DNA of 9,921 bases from positions 1-9,921 of the forward strand of contig CALELJ010000237.1 of assembly GCA_937902445.1 (NCBI GenBank). Reading direction: 5' to 3'. Source of the stretch: an uncultured Treponema sp. GTDB lineage: Bacteria; Spirochaetota; Spirochaetia; Treponematales; Treponemataceae. Shown piece by piece: positions 1-6,190 of the stretch (position 1 is its first letter; every line of letters begins with the position of its first letter). The position numbers and the translations under genes are program-made. The notes below the pieces were generated by a model. The model had not been told where the DNA came from and made no database searches. It worked only from the letters and a program-made list of their open reading frames with translations.

Positions 1-324
1 ACCGATACCAACACCAAGGTAAACTGCTGTGTCATCAAGGATGTCCTGCTTTCCCATGAGGCCTGAATCATCAAGAGCCATCTTAGCAGCTGCTACTGCA
101 AACTGTGAGAACGGAGCCATCTTGCGTGCTGCGGCACTGTCCATGTATTCATCAGCCTTGAAGTTCTTTACTTCTGCGCTGTACTTTACCTTGAATGGAC
201 CTACATCATACTTTGTTGTTGTTGCGATTCCGCACTTGCCAGCCTTTACTCCAGCCCATGTTTCTTCTACTGAATTTCCAAGTGGTGATACACAACCAAG
301 ACCTGTTACTACTACTCTTCTCAT
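1..324 (-). CDS. fabF: Beta-ketoacyl-ACP synthase II, N-terminal part (cut by window edge)
   Basis: Condenses malonyl-ACP with a growing acyl-ACP in type II fatty-acid elongation, in the cytoplasm. Only the first 108 codons are present; the frame is open to base 1. The N-terminus reads MRRVVVTGLGCVSPLGNSV, the classic KAS-II opening (VVVTGLG..SPLG), followed by a region rich in Ala and Lys (AARKMAPFSQFAVAAAKMAL) and the start of the DxxxVYLGVGIG segment. The catalytic Cys-His-His triad lies beyond the edge and cannot be checked. The start is fixed by an AGGAGA ribosome binding site about 7 bases upstream (near 332-337). It is the third gene of the fabD-fabG-fabF cluster, 255 bp after fabG, and that gap contains hairpin element C1. 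KAS-I (FabB) is less likely, because the opening motif fits FabF better. Confidence 0.95.
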   Translation of the reverse strand, partial: MRRVVVTGLGCVSPLGNSVEETWAGVKAGKCGIATTTKYDVGPFKVKYSAEVKNFKADEYMDSAAARKMAPFSQFAVAAAKMALDDSGLMGKQDILDDTAVYLGVGIG

Positions 325-359
325 AATATTATCTCCTAATCTCATAGTTATGGAAAAAG

Positions 360-486
360 CACTCCCATTGAGAACCGTGCCAAGCCTGCTCCGGTGTTTC
401 CTGTCCACCCGTAAGGCTGAGGGCTTCACCCTCAGAATCCGCGTGGGTCACAAGTCGCATTTTGTCACGAACCTCAATTCCGCACT
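360..486. repeat. Long-hairpin element C, copy 1
   Basis: A 127-bp imperfect inverted repeat in the fabG-fabF gap. Left arm 360-389 pairs with right arm 457-486 (for example CATTGAGAACCGTG against CACGAACCTCAAT, with small bulges). At the centre is a perfect 7-bp hairpin, CTGAGGG (417-423) with CCCTCAG (429-435). It aligns along its length with copy 2 at 2641-2769, at roughly two-thirds identity by eye, and the arms differ together. There is no T-run, so it is not an intrinsic terminator. If fabG and fabF share a transcript, it lies within the mRNA. Confidence 0.75.
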
Positions 487-569
487 TTTTCCGTCGTATA
501 TTATTTGTCGATACCATTATTTCGTTTTAAGGAAATAAAGTAATCTTCATTCACAAAAAGATATGAATT

Positions 570-585
570 GCTTAAGTGCTTAAGC
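570..585. repeat. 16-bp palindrome over the fabG stop codon
   Basis: GCTTAAG (570-576) and CTTAAGC (579-585) form a perfect 7-bp dyad around a TG spacer. The fabG stop codon (580-582) lies inside it. It may be a protein-binding site or chance; no known fatty-acid regulator site is recognised in it. Confidence 0.4.
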
Positions 586-1320
586 TCCCATGCCGCCGTC
601 TACGCCGATTACCTGACCTGTGATGTATGTTGAAAGATCACTGCCAAGGAACAATGCTGCGTTTGCAATGTCTTCTGGCTTTCCGGCTCTCTTAAGCGGA
701 ATCTTTTCTGCCATTGCAGCCTTTACTTCATCCTTGAGAACATTTGTCATGTCTGTTTCGATGAATCCAGGTGCGATTGCATTTACGCGAACACCGCGTG
801 CTCCAACTTCTGCTGCAAGCGACTTGCTGTATGCAATGAGTCCGCCCTTTGATGCAGAGTAGTTTACCTGTCCGCCGTTGCCGTGAATACCAACGATAGA
901 AGACATGTTTATGATTGAACCTGCACGCTTTCTTATCATGTCGTTTGAAACAACCTGACTGATAAGGAATGCTGATGTAAGGTTGATGCGGAGTACATCG
1001 TCCCAGTCTTCCTTCTTCATGCGGAACGAAAGACCGTCGCGTGTGATTCCGGCATTGTTTACAAGGACATCAAATCCGCCTGCTTCTGCAAGGGCTGCCT
1101 TTACGACTTCAGTTACCTGTTCAGCATTTCCAACGTCTGCGTAGATTTCGTGGAATGCAACTGAGTTTTCTTTTGCAAGAGTTTCAAGAGCATCTTTGTT
1201 TGCCGATGGCTTTGAACAAAGACCCCATACTTCACAACCGTTCTTAAGATAAGCTTCTACAATAGCCTTTCCGATTCCGCGTGAAGAACCGGTGATAAGG
1301 GCTTTTTTTCCTTTAAGCAT
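580..1320 (-). CDS. fabG: 3-oxoacyl-ACP reductase
   Basis: NADPH-dependent reduction of beta-ketoacyl-ACP to beta-hydroxyacyl-ACP in fatty-acid elongation. The 246-residue protein is the usual length for a classical short-chain dehydrogenase. Visible motifs are the Rossmann cofactor loop TGSSRGIG (residues 10-17), NNAG (88-91), the structural Asn in RINLT (N113), catalytic Ser141 in NMSSIVG, and the YSASK pair Tyr154/Lys158. The segment GIHGNGGQVNYSASKGG and the C-terminal TGQVIGVDGGMGA are typical of FabG rather than other SDRs. The start is supported by an AGGAGAT site (1325-1331). It sits between fabD (273 bp upstream) and fabF (255 bp downstream), same strand. The unusually long gaps hold repeats, not genes. 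A general SDR reductase is possible, but the neighbours make FabG nearly certain. Confidence 0.97.
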   Translation of the reverse strand: MLKGKKALITGSSRGIGKAIVEAYLKNGCEVWGLCSKPSANKDALETLAKENSVAFHEIYADVGNAEQVTEVVKAALAEAGGFDVLVNNAGITRDGLSFRMKKEDWDDVLRINLTSAFLISQVVSNDMIRKRAGSIINMSSIVGIHGNGGQVNYSASKGGLIAYSKSLAAEVGARGVRVNAIAPGFIETDMTNVLKDEVKAAMAEKIPLKRAGKPEDIANAALFLGSDLSTYITGQVIGVDGGMGA

Positions 1321-1338
1321 AAATATCTCCTAAAGTCT

Positions 1339-1479
1339 TTTTATGCATCCTGCGGGTCCCAGCGACGGTAAAATCAGGAGTGGTGCTCCCGGTTTCACTG
1401 GCCTAAGCCTGACGGCCTCTGCTTTTGTGACCGGGTCCTCCCTCCTGCATTTTCCCTGCGTCCCACAGGATGCATAAAA
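1339..1479. repeat. Long-hairpin element A, copy 1
   Basis: A 141-bp near-palindromic element in the fabD-fabG gap. The outer arms TTTTATGCATCCTG (1339-1352) and CAGGATGCATAAAA (1466-1479) are perfect 14-bp inverted repeats. Inside, GGG/CCC, GG.AAAAT.CAGGAG with CTCCTG.ATTTT.CC, and CCCGGT..CAC with GTGACCGGG pair in nested order, so almost the whole element can fold into one long stem. The inner roughly 115 bp recur at 2824-2938 with few changes. No T-run follows on either strand. Confidence 0.85.
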
Positions 1480-1505
1480 TTCATAGTACATAATTAACGG
1501 AAGTC

Positions 1506-1534
1506 GCAGGTTTCACGAACCCTGACTCCGCATG
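1506..1534. repeat. Solo arm B (right arm of element C)
   Basis: This 29-bp stretch (GCAGGTTTCACGAACCCTGA, then CTCCGCATG) matches the right arm of element C2 (2741-2769) and the solo arm at 3011-3039. No matching left arm is found nearby. On its own it can fold weakly, because AGGTTT and AACCCT pair. It begins 26 bp after element A1. Confidence 0.7.
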
Positions 1535-1556
1535 TATTTATAACTTCTTTGTTTGA

Positions 1557-1584
1557 CGGGAAAAACTCTTCCGGGGTCTTCCCG
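1557..1584. other. Stem-loop just after the fabD stop
   Basis: CGGGAA (1557-1562) and TTCCCG (1579-1584) form a 6-bp stem 9 bases beyond the fabD stop codon. No T-run follows on the minus strand, so it is not an intrinsic terminator and readthrough into fabG is expected. It could protect the mRNA end or slow ribosome-free polymerase. Confidence 0.3.
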
Positions 1585-1593
1585 CTGCATCTA

Positions 1594-2550
1594 TTACAAG
1601 CTGCTGATTGTTTCTGCTGTGTTTACTGGAGTTGCGGCGATTCCGGCTCCGAATTCTGTCTGACCCCAGAGGCCTGCAAGAACTTTTCCAGGACCAACTT
1701 CAAGTACTGCGGAATTTTCGATTCCGTCTTCCTTGATTACACCGGCAAGGCATGCTTCTTCGTCTGTCCAGAGAACCGGGTGTGTAAGGTGAAGGACTGC
1801 AGCCTTCTTTGCCTGATCACCGTCGATTACCTTTCCGCCTGTTACGTTTGAGAAAAGGTTGATTTTTGGATCGTTGAATTTTACATCAGCAAGGAACTTT
1901 TCAAATTCTACTGCTGCATCCTGCATGAGTGGTGAGTGGAATGGACCTGCTACCTTGAGGCGAACTGCACGGCGGGCACCGGCTTCTTTTGCAGCTGCTT
2001 CCACCTTGTCGAGTGCGTCGAATGTTCCGCTTACTACTGTCTGCTTGTCGCTGTTCATGTTTGCGGCATATGCATCTGCGATTGGTTCTACAAGAGTCTT
2101 AACCTGATCCTGTGAAAGTCCAAGAACAGCTGTCATTCCTGGTGCGCGGCCTTCGCTCTTTGCTGCGATTTCTTCGCATACCTTCTGCATGATGATACCG
2201 CGCTGGCGAACTACCTTGATTACATCTTCAAATGAAAGAACACCTGCTGCATAAAGAGCTGGGAATTCACCGAGTGAGAATCCCATTGCAGATGAAGGTT
2301 CGATTCCCTTTTCCTTGAGAGCTGCCATTGTTGCCAATGAAGCTGCTGTGATTGCAATCTGGCTGTTGTCGCTTCTTGCAAGGTCTTCAGGTGTTGATTC
2401 CCACAAAAGCTTTGCCATATCAAGACCAGTGATTGCCGAGATGTCGTCGATCACTTTTTTTGCTGCAGGTGAACTCTCTGCAATATCCTTTGCCATACCA
2501 GGTGCCTGAGCTCCCTGTCCTGGGAACAAAAATGCATACTTCTTTGACAT
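1594..2550 (-). CDS. fabD: Malonyl-CoA:ACP transacylase
   Basis: Transfers malonyl from CoA to acyl-carrier protein, supplying the extender unit for fatty-acid synthesis. The 318 residues match the family's usual 300-320. Motifs run in the expected order: the oxyanion-side GQGAQ (11-15), nucleophile elbow GFSLGE with Ser92, substrate-carboxylate Arg117 in VRQRGIIMQ, His205 in GPFHSPLM, and the C-terminal EVGPGKVL block. The elbow has Phe where most FabDs have His (GHSLGE). The start is supported by GAGG (2556-2559) 5 bases upstream, and a promoter lies at 2583-2610. First gene of the fabD-fabG-fabF cluster. No acpP or fabH is seen in the window, so the carrier protein must be encoded elsewhere. 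Confidence 0.97.
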   Translation of the reverse strand: MSKKYAFLFPGQGAQAPGMAKDIAESSPAAKKVIDDISAITGLDMAKLLWESTPEDLARSDNSQIAITAASLATMAALKEKGIEPSSAMGFSLGEFPALYAAGVLSFEDVIKVVRQRGIIMQKVCEEIAAKSEGRAPGMTAVLGLSQDQVKTLVEPIADAYAANMNSDKQTVVSGTFDALDKVEAAAKEAGARRAVRLKVAGPFHSPLMQDAAVEFEKFLADVKFNDPKINLFSNVTGGKVIDGDQAKKAAVLHLTHPVLWTDEEACLAGVIKEDGIENSAVLEVGPGKVLAGLWGQTEFGAGIAATPVNTAETISSL

Positions 2551-2582
2551 ATTAACCTCATCGTAAAAGTTTAGTTGTGTTT

Positions 2583-2610
2583 ATTATGACAAAATTAGAA
2601 AAAATGTCAA
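2583..2610 (-). promoter_or_regulatory. Sigma-70 promoter of the fabD-fabG-fabF cluster
   Basis: Read on the minus strand, -35 TTGACA (2605-2610) is perfect, and -10 CATAAT (2583-2588) is one mismatch from consensus, with a 16-bp spacer. Transcription would start near 2576, giving a leader of about 25 bases to the fabD ATG. This places the C2/A2 elements upstream of the transcript, and A1 and C1 inside it. Confidence 0.75.
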
Positions 2611-2640
2611 GTATAAAGATTTCTTAGATATTATGAAAAA

Positions 2641-2769
2641 CATACTCCCGTCAGGAACCAGAAAGCCCTGCTCCGGGTGCTCCCTTTTCTCTCATAAGGC
2701 AGAGGGACAAGCCCTCAGGTTCTCAATGGGTCGCAAAGTCGCAGGTTTTCTGAACCCTGACTCCGTATG
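2641..2769. repeat. Long-hairpin element C, copy 2
   Basis: A 129-bp element with terminal inverted repeats of about 30 bp. The left arm 2641-2671 (CATACTCCCGTCAGGAACCA, then GAAAGCCCTGC) is the imperfect reverse complement of the right arm 2741-2769. The centre carries GAGGG/CCCTC (2702-2717). It lies upstream of the fabD promoter, so it is probably not part of that mRNA. Short reading frames through it are read as shadows, not genes. Confidence 0.75.
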
Positions 2770-2807
2770 CTTTTCGTATTATGGAGAAATAACACATCTG
2801 CCCTTTT

Positions 2808-2945
2808 TTAGGTGGTAGAGAGGGCGGGCCCCAGCGACGGTAAAATCAGGAGTGGTGCTCCCGGTTTCACTGGATTAAGCCTGACGGCCTTTGTTCTTTT
2901 GACCGGGTCCTCCCTCCTGCATTTTCCCTGCGTCCCACCCCCTAA
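2808..2945. repeat. Long-hairpin element A, copy 2
   Basis: Shares the inner roughly 115 bp of element A1 (from GGCCCCAGCGACGG to CCCTGCGTCCCACC) with few substitutions. The outer arms differ in sequence from copy 1 yet still pair: TTAGG (2808-2812) with CCTAA (2941-2945), and GGGCGGG with CCCACCC. Both copies keep the same C-A mismatch beside the GGG/CCC pairs. Confidence 0.8.
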
Positions 2946-3010
2946 CAATAAATTCATTTCATGATCAGATCTGCCAGTATTCTTGCCATTTTTTTTGGAT
3001 GCTTAAAATC

Positions 3011-3039
3011 GCAGGTTTTCTGAACCCTGACTCCGTATG
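3011..3039. repeat. Solo arm B, second copy
   Basis: Identical over 29 bp to the right arm of C2 (2741-2769): GCAGGTTTTCTGAACCCTGA followed by CTCCGTATG. No left arm is seen. It is followed about 50 bp later by an element-A fragment, the same order and almost the same spacing as C2 to A2. Confidence 0.75.
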
Positions 3040-3088
3040 TTTTTCATGATTTCCTATAGCCTTATACATGACATTTTTTAGAGCATAT

Positions 3089-3106
3089 GGCGGGTCCCAG
3101 CGACGG
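3089..3106. repeat. Element A fragment
   Basis: GGCGGGTCCCAGCGACGG reproduces the first 18 bases of the A core (compare 1352-1368 and 2823-2839). The rest of A is missing. It is followed by an unrelated small hairpin, GAATGAA (3107-3113) with TTCATTC. Confidence 0.65.
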
Positions 3107-3160
3107 AATGAATGACAATGGAATCCTCCCGCTTCATTCAGAAACACTTCAGCAATTCAA

Positions 3161-3187
3161 GGATCCCTGAGCCACGTCGAAGGGTCC
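3161..3187 (-). repeat. R palindrome, copy 1
   Basis: A 27-bp palindrome, GGATCCCTGAG at one end and CGAAGGGTCC at the other, in inverse orientation to the 9716-9742 copy. GGATCCCT pairs with AGGGTCC with one bulge. The loop differs from the 9716 copy (CCAC in place of CGCA). Confidence 0.8.
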
Positions 3188-3212
3188 GTCGTACTTTGAC
3201 ATGTTGTCTCAC

Positions 3213-3239
3213 GGACGGTTCGACTGCGCTCACCGATCC
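3213..3239 (+). repeat. R palindrome, copy 2
   Basis: Same 27-bp length and core (TTCGACTGCGCTCA, 3219-3232) as the 9716-9742 copy. The CC/GG stem pairs at 9720-9721 and 9736-9737 are swapped here to GG/CC (3217-3218 and 3233-3234). Pairing is kept although both strands of the stem changed. A shortened relative, GACTTCGCTCAG, follows at 3241-3252. Confidence 0.8.
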
Positions 3240-3290
3240 TGACTTCGCTCAGCAATCCTGCGTGTCATGGATCAGCTGTCCTGCATGCCG

Positions 3291-3306
3291 AAACGAGCGC
3301 TCGTTT
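3291..3306. repeat. Perfect 16-bp palindrome
   Basis: AAACGAGCGCTCGTTT is a perfect dyad with no spacer. It lies just beyond the ptsN-like gene's terminator. A loopless dyad suggests a dimeric DNA-binding protein or a second folding block after the terminator; no known operator is recognised. Confidence 0.5.
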
Positions 3307-3312
3307 AAAAAC

Positions 3313-3343
3313 AAAAAAGCCCCCTTCGGTAATCGAGGGAGCT
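3313..3343 (-). terminator. Intrinsic terminator of the GH3-EIIA pair
   Basis: Read on the minus strand: AGCTCCCTC, a short loop, then GAAGGGGGCT (one G-U pair and a bulge), followed by six T (3313-3318 on the plus strand read A). It begins 22 bases after the EIIA stop codon. Confidence 0.85.
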
Positions 3344-3365
3344 TTCCATCTTTGTAGTCAAGAAA

Positions 3366-3812
3366 CTATTCTGTAAGAATCTTGATTACTTCTGCCTTGT
3401 CCTGTGTGTTGAGGATCTGGGCACGCTTGTCTGCAGACTTGAACAGGAGGCTTACTTCAGCAAGGAACTGAAGGTGTGGGCCTGTCTTGTTAACAGGAGA
3501 CAATGTCATGATGAAGATACGACATGGTTCGCTGTCAAGGCTGTCAAAGTCAACCGGATTGTCAGAAACTCCGATACATGCAACAAGGTCAGAAACTGTG
3601 TCTGTCTTTCCGTGTGGAATAGCGATTCCGTGCTTCATGCCTGTAGACATTTTGCGTTCGCGGTCGAGTACACATTCCTTTGCAGATGCTTTATCTGTAA
3701 CCTTTCCTGCCTTTACAAGGATTTCAAGGAGTTCGTCGATAATTTCTTCTTTAGTAGTTCCTTTAAGGTGAAGGTCTACTGTTTCAGGTGTTAATACTGT
3801 TCTTAAGTCCAT
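3366..3812 (-). CDS. ptsN: PtsN-like EIIA (fructose/nitrogen type) PTS protein
   Basis: A single-domain EIIA protein of 148 residues, the family's usual length. It accepts phosphate from HPr on a His: the motif GIAIPHGKTD gives His67 as the phosphorylation site, next to His61 (KHGIAIPH). The opening LTPETVDLHLKGTTKEEII and the TLSPVNKTGPHLQFLAEVSLL segment are typical of PtsN/EIIA-Fru. No EIIB or EIIC permease domain is attached or nearby. From general knowledge, spirochaetes often keep EI, HPr and PtsN without sugar permeases, so a regulatory role is likely. It lies 64 bp after the GH3 gene on the same strand. It has no Shine-Dalgarno sequence at usable distance, and its promoter (3819-3847) puts the start site on the ATG, so it may be translated leaderless. 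A subunit of a split fructose permease is the alternative. Confidence 0.88.
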   Translation of the reverse strand: MDLRTVLTPETVDLHLKGTTKEEIIDELLEILVKAGKVTDKASAKECVLDRERKMSTGMKHGIAIPHGKTDTVSDLVACIGVSDNPVDFDSLDSEPCRIFIMTLSPVNKTGPHLQFLAEVSLLFKSADKRAQILNTQDKAEVIKILTE

Positions 3813-3818
3813 GGCTAT

Positions 3819-3847
3819 ATTTTATTTACCCCCTAAGCATTTGTCAA
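3819..3847 (-). promoter_or_regulatory. Strong promoter giving a leaderless EIIA mRNA
   Basis: On the minus strand -35 TTGACA (3842-3847) is perfect, the spacer is 17 bp, and -10 is TAAAAT (3819-3824). Only six bases (ATAGCC) separate the -10 from the ATG, so the expected start site is the A of ATG itself. The only purine-rich stretch (AGGGGG) lies inside the spacer, too far upstream to be a ribosome binding site. Confidence 0.7.
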
Positions 3848-3876
3848 GGTCGAAAACACTTTCATTTTGTTACCAA

Positions 3877-6126
3877 TTATTTAACGGCTTTTTTCAGGTC
3901 TTCGATCAATTTTTCTGCAGCTTCTCTTGTTCCCATTCCAAAGCTGAAAAGAGATTTTAAAGGGAAGCCCTGGAACATGGCATCTGCCATTTCCTTTGCC
4001 GCAGCTCCCATGTCACCGATAACGGTATCATCACTACCCTTGTCGTTTTCCTTAAGATAGGCCTTGAAAATCGGAGCTGTTCTTGGATCATCAAGCAATG
4101 CACTGAATGTGGTGTCTCCCTTGATTTCCAATGGAAGGTAACGGTTTGAAACATAATTCAGTTTTGCCGTTGCCTGAATGTTGTCGCTGGCATTACCAAC
4201 GCAGATTTCATACTCACCTGTCCTTGCATACCAGTCGTTGATTTTTGTCTCGTAGTAGCTAAGGCTGCGTGCATCAAGTTCAAGTTCAACTTTTTTTGTC
4301 TCGCCAGGTTCAAGATAAATTTTCTTAAAGCCCTTGAGTTCCTTTACAGGGCGTCCGAAAGTTTTTGTCTTGTCCGCAACATAAAGCTGAACTACTTCCT
4401 TGCCGGCAACTTTTCCAGTGTTCTTCACATCTACTGTGGCGGTTATTGTTCCGCCTTCTTTAAGCTCTGCTGAACTCAAAACCAGATTGCTGATTTCAAA
4501 AGTCGTGTAGGAAAGTCCATGGCCGAAAGCGTATGCAACAGGAATATTTTTCTTTTCGTAGTAACGGTAACCTACATAAATGCCTTCATCATATTTTGTT
4601 GTAATTCCATCACCGCCAAAAGAAAGATAGCAAGGAGTATCTTCAACACGGAGAGGGAAAGTTTCAGCAAGATGTCCGCAAGGATTTGCTTCGCCGTACA
4701 AAAGCATGTCTGTTGCTTCTCCAACACCCTGGCCGCCAAGATACATTTCAAGAACCGCACCAACATCTTTTCTCCAAGGAAGAACTACAGGAGCCCCGTT
4801 GTGAAGGACTACAACAACATTCTTGTTCACTTTGAGGATTTCTTCGATGAGTTTGTTCTGGCATGCAGGAAGATCCATGTTCTTTCTGTCAAAGCCTTCG
4901 CATTCAATCACATCAGGAAGACCTGCAAACACAACTACTGCATCTGCGCTCTTTGCCTTTTCAACGGCAGCCTTGATTTCCGCATCATCAGTCAGGTCTC
5001 TGTCTGCTGGGAACGCCTTCTCATAGTCAACGGTGCGCTTTTTTTCAAGTGCTACATCAAAAGCATTGCTTACCTTGCTGCACTGAATGTGGCTTGAACC
5101 ACCGCCCTGATATCTTGGAACTTTTGCATATTCTCCCACATAGAGAATCTTTGCATCTTTTTTAAGCGGAAGGATTCCGTTGTTTTCAAGAAGAACAGCA
5201 CATTCACTTTCTACCTGAACTGCCTTCTTATGATCGCGCTCGTTGTCAAATACAACGTTATCGTGAGGATTGTCTACATAATCGAAAAGAACCTTGAGCA
5301 TGTTTTCAACAGCCCTGTCCAGAAGCTTTTCATCAAGAGTTCCGGCTTTTACAGCTTCTACGATTTTCGCATCGTTGACTCCACCGCTTGCAGGCATTTC
5401 AAGATCAAGGCCAGCAGCAATTCCCTTTGCACGGTCAGCAACAGCACCCCAGTCGGTCATTACGTATCCGTCGAAGCCCCATTCATTTCTGAGGATGTCT
5501 GTAAGAAGCTTTTTATTTTCTGCGGAATATACGCCGTTGATCTGGTTGTAGCTGCACATCATGGTTTTTGGCTTGCTTTCCTTTACGGCAATCTCAAATC
5601 CGCTCAGATATATTTCACGGAATGTGCGCTCATCGATTTCTGAGCTGACACTCATGCGGAAGAATTCCTGATTGTTGCAGGCAAAGTGCTTTACGGAAGT
5701 TCCTACATTCCACTTCTGAACACCGCGGATGTGTGCTGCGGCAATTTTTCCGGAAAGATATGGATCTTCGGAAATGTATTCGAAGTTGCGGCCACAAAGA
5801 GGACTGCGCTTGATGTTCATTGCAGGTCCAAGGAGAATTGAAACGTTCTGTGCACGACACTCCTGACCAAGGGCATCGCCCATCTCTTCCAGGAGTTCAG
5901 TATCAAAACTTGACGCTGTCGCACATGCTGCAGGGAAACATACGGATGTGACAGTTGATCCGTCCTTGTTCATTTTACGAAGTCCGTGTGGACCGTCAGA
6001 CACCATTACAGACGGAATGCCAACGCGTTCTACAGGTTTTGTATCCCAGAAACTTGCACCGGAACAAAGTGATGCTTTTTCTTCAAGTGTCATTTCCGAA
6101 ATAATTTTTTTAACGTCACGGGACAT
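3877..6126 (-). CDS. Family GH3 beta-glucosidase (cytoplasmic)
   Basis: Hydrolyses beta-linked glucosides or short oligosaccharides from the non-reducing end. The 749 residues comprise a TIM barrel (about 1-290), an alpha/beta sandwich (about 300-560) and a C-terminal fibronectin-III-like domain (about 600-700, with ELDARSLSYYETKINDWYAR). The nucleophile is Asp225 in GFDGYVMTDWGA; Lys146-His147 (SVKHFACNN) and Arg113-Asn114 line the sugar site; Glu410 in ECEGFDR is the likely acid/base. There is no signal peptide, so it acts on imported sugars. The start at 6126 is chosen for GGAGG (6132-6136) five bases upstream; a longer frame to 6219 adds 31 residues with no ribosome binding site that overlap the promoter, and looks false. 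It is followed by the EIIA gene. The exact substrate (cellobiose, gentiobiose, xylo-oligomers) cannot be told; xylosidase or glucosylceramidase activity is possible. Confidence 0.93.
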   Translation of the reverse strand: MSRDVKKIISEMTLEEKASLCSGASFWDTKPVERVGIPSVMVSDGPHGLRKMNKDGSTVTSVCFPAACATASSFDTELLEEMGDALGQECRAQNVSILLGPAMNIKRSPLCGRNFEYISEDPYLSGKIAAAHIRGVQKWNVGTSVKHFACNNQEFFRMSVSSEIDERTFREIYLSGFEIAVKESKPKTMMCSYNQINGVYSAENKKLLTDILRNEWGFDGYVMTDWGAVADRAKGIAAGLDLEMPASGGVNDAKIVEAVKAGTLDEKLLDRAVENMLKVLFDYVDNPHDNVVFDNERDHKKAVQVESECAVLLENNGILPLKKDAKILYVGEYAKVPRYQGGGSSHIQCSKVSNAFDVALEKKRTVDYEKAFPADRDLTDDAEIKAAVEKAKSADAVVVFAGLPDVIECEGFDRKNMDLPACQNKLIEEILKVNKNVVVVLHNGAPVVLPWRKDVGAVLEMYLGGQGVGEATDMLLYGEANPCGHLAETFPLRVEDTPCYLSFGGDGITTKYDEGIYVGYRYYEKKNIPVAYAFGHGLSYTTFEISNLVLSSAELKEGGTITATVDVKNTGKVAGKEVVQLYVADKTKTFGRPVKELKGFKKIYLEPGETKKVELELDARSLSYYETKINDWYARTGEYEICVGNASDNIQATAKLNYVSNRYLPLEIKGDTTFSALLDDPRTAPIFKAYLKENDKGSDDTVIGDMGAAAKEMADAMFQGFPLKSLFSFGMGTREAAEKLIEDLKKAVK

Positions 6127-6190
6127 TGTGACCTCCAAGATATATAGAAGAATCCACCCTAAAAATAGGAGCTGAACAGATTCCAATAAT

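Noticed and set aside
329..517. A 62-residue minus-strand reading frame over element C1
   Set aside because: Its composition follows the hairpin repeat; the equivalent frame in C2 is interrupted by a stop, so coding is not conserved.
1339..1479. Element A1 as an intrinsic terminator or riboswitch for fabG
   Set aside because: No T-run follows the stem on either strand, the element recurs upstream of a promoter where it cannot control fabD in the same way, and no known riboswitch core was recognised.
2965..3147. A 60-residue minus-strand reading frame across solo arm B and the A fragment
   Set aside because: It is made of repeat sequence, has no clear ribosome binding site, and the frame is not kept between repeat copies.
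4519..5097. A 192-residue plus-strand reading frame
   Set aside because: It lies wholly inside the GH3 gene on the other strand, is rich in Cys and Phe as expected for a shadow, and has no ribosome binding site.
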